Assembly: GCF_030382115.1 (NCBI RefSeq)
Contig: NZ_JAUDRJ010000003.1
Coordinates: forward strand, 625,065 to 659,992
Reading direction: 5' to 3'
DNA from: Nostoc sp. GT001
GTDB lineage: Bacteria; Cyanobacteriota; Cyanobacteriia; Cyanobacteriales; Nostocaceae
DNA: 34,928 nt
Part shown: piece by piece, positions 14,461 to 21,108 of the stretch
Numbering within the stretch: the first letter of the stretch is position 1
Layout: every line of letters begins with the position of its first letter
The notes under the pieces: model-generated
What the model was told of the DNA's origin: nothing
What the model saw: only the letters and a program-made list of their open reading frames with translations
The model's database searches: none
Program-made: the position numbers and the translations under genes

Positions 14461-15759
14461 CTATTCCCCACTCCCCCGTTCCAAGCGCCGTTGCCATTCA
14501 GCGTCAATTTGTGCAGAACGTTCAACTTCTTGGTCGAGTAAGTCAGTTTCGCTAGAATACACTAAATCTTCGTTGCCAATGACTTTTTCTGTTGCAAATT
14601 GTTGAGCATAGTTGATTTTTTGTTGCAAAAGTGTGTCAGGACTTGCCAATAGCCTTGCTCTGGAAAGGCGATCGCGGTTGCGATCGCCTATTTTGCGATT
14701 ACGCCACTGAATCCAGAAATAACGTAATAATGGTATACCTAAAAAACCTGCTCCGTAAGCCAATAGCAGCCAATAAATTCCTTGTACAAAAGCTACCAGT
14801 CCGCCTAATTGGATGGCAACAGTTCCATCACTTAACAACCTTCCCAGTACCAAAGCACCAACAAAATTTAATACACCTAACCCAGCACTCAGCATAATCT
14901 GCCCAGAACTTGCGGCACTAAAACGCCAGGGAAATTCCTCTAAGTGATCTGATATTGCATAACGGCGCTTTTTAACTGCACTCACCTGTAACTCTGGGAA
15001 ATAATAAACAATTTGCCCTTCTGGACTTACTCCCGGTTGCCCATTAAACCGCGTCAGAACGGGCAGCATATAATCTTCGTACTCTCTTGTGTATCCCTCA
15101 CCTATGTCATCCAAATATGGGGCAATTTGTTCTGCTACAACTGCACCACGGTTACTCCGAATCACCGTAGCAATTTCTTGCCAGCGACGTTCTTCTAAGT
15201 TGGCGTTCGGATTACCATCGCCAAACAAAAACGAAAATACAGCTTCAAAGAAATTCAGATTGCTTTCTTCCCGGCTTCCACGTCGCGTTTCCTGGTAGTG
15301 GGTGTCATAATTTGGGCTAAGATACCAAAATAAATTTGGAAAATAGAAGAAGCCCCCACCGCCGGAATTACTGCCCTGATTGTCGCCGTCACGATCTGAA
15401 TTGGCAGCAGTAATGATCATGAAGATGGTAACAGTTATCAGAGCGATGGAAACAGTTAAGAAAATTCCAAAAGAAATGCGAATCAGGTAAAACAGAACAC
15501 TCCAGACTTTTTTCCACCATTCCTGCAATCGTAGCCGGAAGTATTTATTACGCAAAATTGCTCGAAAATTTTGTGGAAAAAGGAAAACTATATCACCTGA
15601 ATCCGCTACCTGTAAATGTCCGCCAGCATCAGATGCCAGGGCTAACAAGCTTTGATTAGCTTCAGCGACGTTCAATCCTGCCTGAGTTGCCACATCACCA
15701 ACGGTGACACGGTAGCCCAGTTGTTCCACAGCCTGCATGATGGTGGGACTGGGAGCCAT
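14461..15759 (-). CDS. Conserved membrane protein of unknown function (432 aa)
   Basis: Residues 1-65 look like a small winged-helix or helical domain (VEQLGYRVTVGDVATQAGLNVAEANQSLL). After a basic segment, a long hydrophobic span (about 85-118) leads into a Gly/Asn-rich loop (GSNSGGGGFFYFPNLFWYLS). Residues 160-270 form a soluble part with FGDGNPNANLEERRWQEIA, PYLDDIGEGYTREYEDYMLPVL and TRFNGQPGVSPEGQIVYYFPEL. Two or three more spans follow (about 285-350), with a basic cytoplasmic tail. I do not recognise the function; the pattern resembles proteins widespread in cyanobacteria. A helix-turn-helix-like start plus membrane spans could suggest a membrane-bound sensor, but DNA binding is not shown. 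ATG at 15759, with AGGAGGGGAG upstream. Confidence 0.75.
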   Translation of the reverse strand: MAPSPTIMQAVEQLGYRVTVGDVATQAGLNVAEANQSLLALASDAGGHLQVADSGDIVFLFPQNFRAILRNKYFRLRLQEWWKKVWSVLFYLIRISFGIFLTVSIALITVTIFMIITAANSDRDGDNQGSNSGGGGFFYFPNLFWYLSPNYDTHYQETRRGSREESNLNFFEAVFSFLFGDGNPNANLEERRWQEIATVIRSNRGAVVAEQIAPYLDDIGEGYTREYEDYMLPVLTRFNGQPGVSPEGQIVYYFPELQVSAVKKRRYAISDHLEEFPWRFSAASSGQIMLSAGLGVLNFVGALVLGRLLSDGTVAIQLGGLVAFVQGIYWLLLAYGAGFLGIPLLRYFWIQWRNRKIGDRNRDRLSRARLLASPDTLLQQKINYAQQFATEKVIGNEDLVYSSETDLLDQEVERSAQIDAEWQRRLERGSGE

Positions 15760-15884
15760 TGCTCTCCCCTCCTATTGAAAATTATTCCTTTTCTTAAGTA
15801 TAAAGTTTTATTTTGAGCGACTTAGCAGGGGTAGGAATAAAGCATGAAATCATTAAAAATAGAAATTCTTACTATTTTATCTAT

Positions 15885-16306
15885 ATGAAAGCCATTGTCA
15901 GTCCATACTTTGAAGCTCAAGGCCCTTCGCAATTTCTTCAAAGAGGACGCTTCGTTGAACACCCCGATGTGAAAACGAATGTGGCTCAGGCGATGGCGAA
16001 GGATATAACTTGAATATTCCACTGCCAAAAGGAAGCAATGAGGCTTTTTATCTAAAAGCTCTAGAAAAATCTGTCAGCAGGGTATTATCGTTTAAGGCTG
16101 AAGCTTTGGTAGTGGCGACAGGTTTCGATACCTTTAAATCTGATCCCCTGGGTTGCTTTGCGCTGGAGTCTAATTCTTACTATAAAATCGGTAGAATGAT
16201 TCGCTCTCTGAATCTACCAACACTATTTGTGCAAGAGGGTGGATATTTCGTTGAAGCCTTACGGGAAAATGCTCGGCAACTCGTTAAAGGTTTTGAAAAC
16301 GTTTGA
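15885..16306 (+). pseudogene. Decayed histone deacetylase / acetylpolyamine amidohydrolase-like gene
   Basis: Two pieces in different frames. The first (from ATG 15885 to about 15985) reads MKAIVSPYFEAQ...QRGRFVEHPDVKTN, similar to the start of acetylpolyamine-amidohydrolase-like proteins. The second (about 15989-16306) reads GDGEGYNLNIPLPKGSNEAF, then ALVVATGFDTFKSDPLG and FVQEGGYFVEALRENA, the unmistakable C-terminal third of the arginase/deacetylase fold with its Asp ligand and Gly-Gly-Tyr. The middle of the protein (zinc site and catalytic His pair, roughly 150-200 residues) is missing. A large internal deletion plus frame change best explains this. The C-terminal ATG-initiated frame is unlikely to make an enzyme. 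Confidence 0.75.
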
Positions 16307-16470
16307 ATAGTAGCTAATGCTGCTGTAGGTAGTTGCTGTTCATTAACGAAATCTTTACATGAATTTGGTAAACCAATACTAAAGTCCATAAACCGACAAA
16401 TGACTGACACGCAAAATGATATAATTACTTGCCTCAGCTTGGTTAAAATCAGCAAATTTTCTGCTCAAAT

Positions 16471-16950
16471 ATGGTTCAATACACTCTCGCTCAAAGCCCA
16501 GAAATTATCCTTACCGTTTCTGGAAAAGATTCAGCCAAAGCCCGTGATAAAGCAATGGATCAGCTAATGGAACTGATGGATGCAGGTAAGTTACCCACAG
16601 AACTGGAAGAAGGATTTGGCCCTCAACAATTAATTGAGGTAAAAGAGTCAAATATTGATACTGCTAGTGGTGAGGATAGTATTACCCAAGCTGTCCAGAT
16701 TCTGAGTAACCTGGCTACGCTCAAGCTGAAAGTTCAGGAGTCACGAGCTGAAGCGTTGGAAATTCGCAAAGCTGTTGATATTTTGTTTACTGATGACTCC
16801 GTGACTGAAGAGGAAATTACTCGACTCAAGGAAGGTTTTAAAGTTCTCAAAAATTTTGCTCAAGCTAATGTGCGTTACCAAGAAGCGCGGTCTAAAGCAG
16901 AACTAGCTAGGCAGACTCTAGATCAAGCTCTCAAATCCCCTGATAAGTAA
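16471..16950 (+). CDS. Hypothetical helical protein (159 aa)
   Basis: Unrecognised; it looks like a cyanobacterial family. The N-terminus (YTLAQSPEIILTVSGKDSAKARDKAMDQ) is a short beta-alpha unit. From about residue 65 the protein is almost all helix, with heptad-like hydrophobics (ILSNLATLKLKVQESRAEALEIRKAVDIL and FKVLKNFAQANVRYQEARSKAELARQTL), so a coiled-coil or helical-hairpin domain is likely. No signal peptide or membrane span. ATG at 16471 follows the decayed deacetylase gene by 164 bp. Composition and codon use match the neighbours. Confidence 0.7.
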   Translation: MVQYTLAQSPEIILTVSGKDSAKARDKAMDQLMELMDAGKLPTELEEGFGPQQLIEVKESNIDTASGEDSITQAVQILSNLATLKLKVQESRAEALEIRKAVDILFTDDSVTEEEITRLKEGFKVLKNFAQANVRYQEARSKAELARQTLDQALKSPDK

Positions 16951-17007
16951 CATTTACAGAACTAGATGCATTGAGACACATCTGAAAAATGCAATTAAAT
17001 ACTCTAA

Positions 17008-17031
17008 AAGACAGGCATAATAACCTGTCTT
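17008..17031 (-). terminator. Terminator of tRNA-Gln
   Basis: Perfect 8-bp stem AAGACAGG/CCTGTCTT with an 8-base loop. On the minus strand it is followed by TTTTAG and lies 8 bases beyond the tRNA 3' end, a good intrinsic terminator. On the plus strand it may also serve the helical-protein gene ending at 16950. Confidence 0.75.
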
Positions 17032-17039
17032 CAGATTAA

Positions 17040-17111
17040 CTGGGGCGCTAGGATTCGAACCCAGGGATGGCGAGACCAAAACCCGCTGCCTTACCACTTG
17101 GCGACGCCCCA
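17040..17111 (-). tRNA. tRNA-Gln(UUG)
   Basis: A 72-base cloverleaf. Acceptor TGGGGCG pairs with CGCCCCA (U1-A72 as usual for tRNA-Gln), with discriminator G. D-arm GCCAAGTGGTAAGGC; anticodon stem GCGGG/CTCGC (one G-U) around loop TTTTGGT, so the anticodon is TTG. T-arm CTGGGTTCGAATCCTAG. The 3' CCA is not encoded. No variable-arm extension. Confidence 0.95.
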
Positions 17112-17363
17112 ACAATTTCACTATGACTAATATAACACTTATTCCTGGGTTAATGTCAAGTACTTTAATAGTTGATTTCAGATAATGGGTTTTTACAGCA
17201 GGACATTAATGGCTCAGAATCCTTAAACTTAGAATCTTTTATCATTTTGAGGTTGAAACCTTCAGTCTTCATGCTTAAGGCATAAAATTCTTTCCTTCGC
17301 ATCTCAAATCTGCTTTACTTGATGATCGACGCCTTAGAGTCAGTCTCATCTACTTCTTTTTCT

Positions 17364-18161
17364 TTAGTCTCCAGTCTCGTGAAGGAAGACCCCTGCAATC
17401 CGACTTGATGATAGTAGTTGCTTAGTAGCCAGCCATATAAAGAGTGGAATAGTCTTCGCATAGCGGCCGCAAAGTCGGCGCGGTTCTTGAATCCATCGAT
17501 ATAGCCATTCAAGTCCTAAGTCTCGAATTATGCGGGGTGCGCGCTTATGAATTCCGGCATAAACTGGGAAAACTCCACCCAGTCCAATCATTACAGCTTG
17601 TATTTTGCCCTTGTGTTGAGCTATCCAATTTTCTTGTTTGGGACATCCCAGTGACACTAAGACAGCGCTAGCACCACTAGAATTAATCTTTTGAACCAAG
17701 GCTTCGTCTTCAATTTCAGTTAGGGGGCGAAAGGGTAGAGGTTCCATTGCCGCAATCTTTATCTGCGGAAATTCCTTCTCTAACCTGTTTTGCATCCTAG
17801 ACAGAATTTCCGTTTGGGAACCTACAAAGAAGATGCTCAGATTTTGTGTTTGAGTTAGCTGACACAATGCGAGAAAAATATCCATCCCTGCCACGCGGTC
17901 TTGGTAAAGCGCTCCCATTTTTCGCATCATCCACACCAGAGGCATACCATCAGGAGTAACTATATCTGCATTTCGCAATATGGTGGCAAACTCTGGATTC
18001 CAATGGGCTTCAATGAGCATGTGTACATTGGCTACATATACAGTTTTACTCTCACGCCTACTCGCCCACTTCACTATTGTTTGTATCTGGTCGTCAAACC
18101 GTAAAGCAGTAATAGGAAAATCAAGCACTTTTTTAGTAGGTAGAAGCACTCTCGCCACCAT
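17364..18161 (-). CDS. WecG/TagA/CpsF-family glycosyltransferase
   Basis: A 265-aa GT26-family enzyme that transfers a sugar (typically N-acetylmannosamine or its uronic acid) from a UDP donor to a lipid-linked acceptor during wall or capsule polymer synthesis. Family elements are complete: VYVANVHMLIEAH, ADIVTPDGMPLVWMMR (the conserved Asp-Gly), DIFLALC, IFFVGSQ, LVSLGCPKQENWI and MIGLGGVFPVYAGIHKRAP with LGLEWLYRWIQEPRR. Start at ATG 18161 is supported by AGGAG 7 bases upstream; the frame extends nine codons further without such a site. The protein is peripheral to the membrane through the basic C-terminal helices. It stands alone and probably joins one of the exopolysaccharide routes in this genome. 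Confidence 0.92.
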   Translation of the reverse strand: MVARVLLPTKKVLDFPITALRFDDQIQTIVKWASRRESKTVYVANVHMLIEAHWNPEFATILRNADIVTPDGMPLVWMMRKMGALYQDRVAGMDIFLALCQLTQTQNLSIFFVGSQTEILSRMQNRLEKEFPQIKIAAMEPLPFRPLTEIEDEALVQKINSSGASAVLVSLGCPKQENWIAQHKGKIQAVMIGLGGVFPVYAGIHKRAPRIIRDLGLEWLYRWIQEPRRLCGRYAKTIPLFIWLATKQLLSSSRIAGVFLHETGD

Positions 18162-18392
18162 CAATAACTCCTGTATCCAAGAAAACAATTCATAGATTAC
18201 CTAGACCAATCCCAATGACTTAATATTCGGATTGATGACTCCTGACTTTTTGTAGGCTTGTGTCATTGTTGGAAGTTAACACATGGAGGTGCAATTGCCT
18301 TTTTAGTATACTTTTGGCTTAATCGGTAATACTAGAATTATTTACTGCTGTGTCCTAGCTTACTGTTTTATGTTAAGGATTTTAGACATTGC

Positions 18393-18420
18393 TTGACAAA
18401 ATTCATACTTCCTTCATAAT
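18393..18420 (+). promoter_or_regulatory. Candidate sigma70-type promoter facing no gene
   Basis: TTGACA at 18393-18398, a 16-base spacer, then CATAAT at 18415-18420 (5 of 6 to TATAAT). No plus-strand gene follows within 2 kb, so it may drive a non-coding or antisense RNA, or be chance in AT-rich DNA. Confidence 0.4.
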
Positions 18421-18486
18421 TATTTTTTGGTTAGTTCATCCAAGCATTATAATTGCGATAAATTCCTAGAGAGAAGCTGTATATCC

Positions 18487-18502
18487 AGTAGTATATACTA
18501 CT
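18487..18502. promoter_or_regulatory. Perfect palindrome matching GTA-N8-TAC
   Basis: AGTAGTATATACTACT is a 16-bp perfect palindrome that fits the NtcA consensus GTA-N8-TAC. No properly spaced -10 element is obvious on either strand, so a function as an NtcA site is unproven. Confidence 0.35.
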
Positions 18503-18645
18503 TAATTGCTTAAGTAGAAATGCAAAATAATAGCCACTTAATATGCAGATATTATACGTAAATATGCGCTTAAGAGGTTGAATTAAAATTAGTATATTTT
18601 AATAAATAATAATTTTTTCTTATAATTTCCAAATTTATTACAGAT

Positions 18646-18897
18646 TTAATTTAGTCTCTGTATTGAAAAATCTCTAAATTTTATTTTTTTCTGAAATAAA
18701 AGCCCAAAAAATAAGGGAAAGATAAATTTATCTTTCCCTGCTCTATAGTTTTTGTTATTGTCTGGCTTGTTATTTTCTTTAAGTCTTTGGCGTAACATTT
18801 GCCTTTGTTTTTTCAGTTGACGCTTCCTAGCAGAACCGCCTCTACCTTTATCATTTCTGCCTTCTTTACGGGGAGATTCCCATCTTTTCAGGCGCAT
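18646..18897 (-). CDS. Small basic protein (83 aa) with terminator inside the frame
   Basis: The N-terminal 45 residues are very basic (MRLKRWESPRKEGRNDKGRG and KRQLKKQRQMLRQRLKEN), suggesting an RNA- or ribosome-binding small protein; function unknown. ATG at 18897 has GAGGTG about 9 bases upstream, a fair ribosome site. The C-terminal part differs: from about residue 53 the codons fall in a perfect 24-bp palindrome followed by T-rich sequence, and the encoded IFPLFFGLLFQKK tail looks like translated terminator. Either the stop was lost or shifted, or the frame truly runs through. It is located just downstream of tRNA-Leu on the same strand. Confidence 0.55.
   Translation of the reverse strand: MRLKRWESPRKEGRNDKGRGGSARKRQLKKQRQMLRQRLKENNKPDNNKNYRAGKDKFIFPLFFGLLFQKKIKFRDFSIQRLN
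18715..18738 (-). terminator. Intrinsic terminator-like palindrome
   Basis: A perfect 24-bp inverted repeat (arms GGGAAAGATAAA and TTTATCTTTCCC). On the minus strand it is followed by TTATTTTTT. It would end transcripts from tRNA-Leu and the small basic protein gene, but it lies before that gene's stop codon. Confidence 0.65.
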
Positions 18898-18930
18898 AAG
18901 TTTTTCACCTCTTTAGCACTTGTTTGGTAG

Positions 18931-19014
18931 TGGGCAGGAGGAGAATCGAACTCCTATGACCGTAAGGCCGCCACATTTTGAGTGTGGTGCGTCTACCAAT
19001 TCCGCCACCCGCCC
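18931..19014 (-). tRNA. tRNA-Leu(CAA)
   Basis: 84 bases, with the long variable arm of a class II tRNA (GGCGGCCTTACGGTC). Acceptor GGGCGGG pairs with CCTGCCC (one G-U), discriminator A. D-arm TGGCGGAATTGGTAGACGCA. Anticodon stem CCACA/TGTGG around loop CTCAAAA, so the anticodon is CAA. T-arm AGGAGTTCGATTCTCCT. CCA is not encoded and no intron is present. Confidence 0.95.
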
Positions 19015-19105
19015 TTGTATCTAACCTTAACTAGTATACTCTAAATTAAGAGATTTTGTGACAAGTCTGAAAATTATTTCTGAAAGTTTTGCTGGAATAA
19101 CATTT

Positions 19106-20245
19106 CTAAGAATTTTCCGGCTTAAAGTGTGGCAGGGTCAATAAACTAGGGTCAATATCTTGTATTTTGGCACAGCCGCTAAGTGCCATTGCCACATTTA
19201 ACTCATCTTGCAACAGTGAGATGACATGAGATACGCCGATTTGTCCTGCTACCGCTAGTCCCCACAAAATAGGTCGTCCGATTAGTACTGCTTTTGCCCC
19301 TAATGCCAGAGCTTTGAGAATGTCTGTGCCTCTACGAATGCCTCCATCCAACACTACTTCTACTTTACCGTCCACTGCGGCTACTATTTCAGCTAGGGCA
19401 TCTAAAGAAGCGATCGCACCATCGAGTTGTCTGCCACCATGATTAGAAACAACAATTGCTTTAGCTCCATATTCTACAGCCTGCACAGCATCATCTGGGC
19501 GTAAAACTCCTTTGATAATTAAAGGTAGTGGAGATAAAGACTGCAACCATTCCAAATCGTCCCAAGTAACTGCTGGGTTTAGTTGTTGGGCAAAGTAGGT
19601 AAATAAACCAGATTCGCCTTTTTCATGGGAAATATCTAGTCCTGAGATACTAGCAAGATTAGCCAGATGTAAATCTTGGGGTAAGGCAAACTCATTACGT
19701 CTATCTCTCTCACGCTGTCCGAGAACGGGTGCATCTACAGTTAGACAAAGTGCTTTGTAGCCTGCTGTATAGGCTTTTTCTACCAAAGCACGAGTTAATC
19801 CCCGGTCTTTATGGATGTAAAGCTGGAACCACCGCAGAGAATCTGGAAACTGATTACATGCAGTCGCCACTTCTTCAATGCTTTTTGTGGCCATTGTACT
19901 TAACACCATACCCACACCAGCTGATGCAGCAGCTAAAGCCGTGGCAACTTCTCCGTCTGGATGGGCTAGACATTGAAAAGCCATCGGTGCAATTAACAAA
20001 GGTAGTTGCAGGGGTTGTCCTAAAATGGAGGTACTTAGATTGCGATCGCTTACATCGACTAATATCCGAGGTCGCAGCTTGACTCGTTCAAAGGCAGCAC
20101 GATTATCTCGCAATGTGATTTCGTCCCAAGCACCACTACTGTAGTAATCAAGTGTCGTTTGAGACAGATATTCTTTTGCTAGCTTTTCGTACTCAAAAAG
20201 ATTGATGGGTTGAAAGTGATCGTCAGTGGATAAGTAGGTAGACAT
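19106..20245 (-). CDS. FMN-dependent 2-hydroxyacid oxidase (lactate/glycolate oxidase type)
   Basis: A 379-aa TIM-barrel flavoprotein that oxidises an L-2-hydroxyacid to the 2-oxoacid with oxygen as acceptor. Elements in order: NLFEYEKLAKEYLSQTTLDYY, LRPRILVDVSDRNLSTSILG, LPLLIAPMAFQCLAHPDGE, RWFQLYIHKDRG, LCLTVDAPVLGQRERDRRN, LPLIIKGVLRPDDA (Lys binding FMN N1), VVSNHGGRQLDGA (catalytic His/Arg) and VLDGGIRRGTDILKALALGA (phosphate site). In nitrogen-fixing cyanobacteria the enzyme of this family acts mainly as L-lactate oxidase, so that is the likelier substrate. I chose ATG 20245 (MSTYLST...), where the family begins; the frame stays open 18 codons upstream. Confidence 0.92.
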   Translation of the reverse strand: MSTYLSTDDHFQPINLFEYEKLAKEYLSQTTLDYYSSGAWDEITLRDNRAAFERVKLRPRILVDVSDRNLSTSILGQPLQLPLLIAPMAFQCLAHPDGEVATALAAASAGVGMVLSTMATKSIEEVATACNQFPDSLRWFQLYIHKDRGLTRALVEKAYTAGYKALCLTVDAPVLGQRERDRRNEFALPQDLHLANLASISGLDISHEKGESGLFTYFAQQLNPAVTWDDLEWLQSLSPLPLIIKGVLRPDDAVQAVEYGAKAIVVSNHGGRQLDGAIASLDALAEIVAAVDGKVEVVLDGGIRRGTDILKALALGAKAVLIGRPILWGLAVAGQIGVSHVISLLQDELNVAMALSGCAKIQDIDPSLLTLPHFKPENS

Positions 20246-20555
20246 AATTAAATCTAAAATAAAACTTTTGTTCGTAGTGAGCGATTTATCGCTCTGCATA
20301 AGATTTTAAAAGGCTAGAGTCGCTGACTACGATTATTCATTTTCAAGGCTTTCAAATATATTTATTTTGATAGTACATTTGTATTAATTTATCCTCACCT
20401 AGTTAGCGATCGCTCAATAAAATTATGCGCCGAGGCGTTGTTCAAACAGCATGAAGATTGCTCCCAAAAAAAAGACCTCTGCTTTGCGCCAGAGGTCTTT
20501 CTGTTGCAGAACGTTGTAAAATTCATAAGCAACGTAAAACGCTGATATGGTTAAT
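20246..20555. other. Intergenic region upstream of hydroxyacid oxidase
   Basis: No large gene. It holds the oxidase promoter region, GCGATCGC at 20406-20413 and the strong hairpin at 20471-20500. Confidence 0.55.
20471..20500 (-). terminator. Strong intrinsic terminator
   Basis: Perfect 11-bp stem AAAGACCTCTG/CAGAGGTCTTT with an 8-base loop. On the minus strand the stem is followed by a T-run (eight T including the stem end). It should end transcription of the small minus-strand genes at 20556-20948. Confidence 0.88.
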
Positions 20556-20618
20556 TTAATGGCTTCTGTGCCATGAACGCAAAAATATCAACCCAATTGC
20601 CAATCCCATACTGACCAT
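20556..20618 (-). CDS. Candidate 20-aa hydrophobic small protein
   Basis: ATG at 20618 has AGGAG 9 bases upstream (TATAGGAGTAATAAGA), and the product MVSMGLAIGLIFLRSWHRSH is a short hydrophobic helix with a basic end, like many tiny membrane proteins of cyanobacteria. A strong terminator follows 56 bp downstream. The frame is also open upstream of the ATG. I recognise no known photosystem or cytochrome subunit in it, and chance remains a real possibility. Confidence 0.35.
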   Translation of the reverse strand: MVSMGLAIGLIFLRSWHRSH

Positions 20619-20714
20619 TCTTATTACTCCTATACCGGAAATGCGTTCGCCAACATTTAGGTACAGACCTAGAAATCTAATGCTGCGACTAAAACTTCAT
20701 CGTTATGCAAGGTT

Positions 20715-20948
20715 TTAGGAGAACTTTTCCCAGGATTGGGCAACTAATTGGCTTAACCAGCGACGTTGTTGCTGATCCAGCAGTGGATCGTCTGCTAACA
20801 ACTGAGCGGTCAATTCTTCCAAAGATTGACCCTGAGCGCGGACAATTTTAATTACTCCAGCGATCGCACTGGCAACTAGTTCTTCATCAATCGGTTGTTG
20901 TCGCAGGGCAATAATTTCTTGGGGACTGTCTGGAATGGGATAATTCAT
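20715..20948 (-). CDS. Small conserved hypothetical protein (77 aa)
   Basis: Unrecognised, probably a cyanobacterial family. All-helical and acidic: a Pro-rich start (NYPIPDSPQEIIALRQQP), then IDEELVASAIAGVIKIVRAQGQSLEELTAQLLADDPLLD and QQRRWLSQLVAQSWEKF. No signal or membrane span. The size and layout suggest a small adaptor or regulator. ATG at 20948. It is divergent from the lycopene cyclase gene (160-bp gap), so the two may share a regulatory region. Its transcript likely continues to the terminator at 20471-20500. Confidence 0.7.
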   Translation of the reverse strand: MNYPIPDSPQEIIALRQQPIDEELVASAIAGVIKIVRAQGQSLEELTAQLLADDPLLDQQQRRWLSQLVAQSWEKFS

Positions 20949-21108
20949 GGCGTGGGTTTACAGAAATACAAAATGAACAATAAATTTGACAAACTCTTAA
21001 AATTTCTTCACTGAATCTTTATGAAACTAATAGGGCGGAGTTTACCCTACTTTGTGCCTTAAGAAAATCTGTCTTAGTGAGTAGATTGATGGGAGATGTC
21101 AGGAAAAC

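Larger units (their letters stand above)
18162..18645. other. AT-rich intergenic region with promoter-like element
   Basis: No ORF with coding character. It contains a plus-strand sigma70-like promoter candidate (18393-18420) and a perfect 16-bp palindrome (18487-18502). Confidence 0.55.

Noticed and set aside
16010..16306. Intact 98-aa protein starting within the deacetylase remnant
   Set aside because: The homologous sequence begins upstream of the apparent start and lacks the zinc site, so a pseudogene is the better reading.
17315..17512. 65-aa minus-strand frame overlapping the end of the WecG-type gene
   Set aside because: It is an alternate frame over the strongly conserved C-terminal part of the glycosyltransferase.
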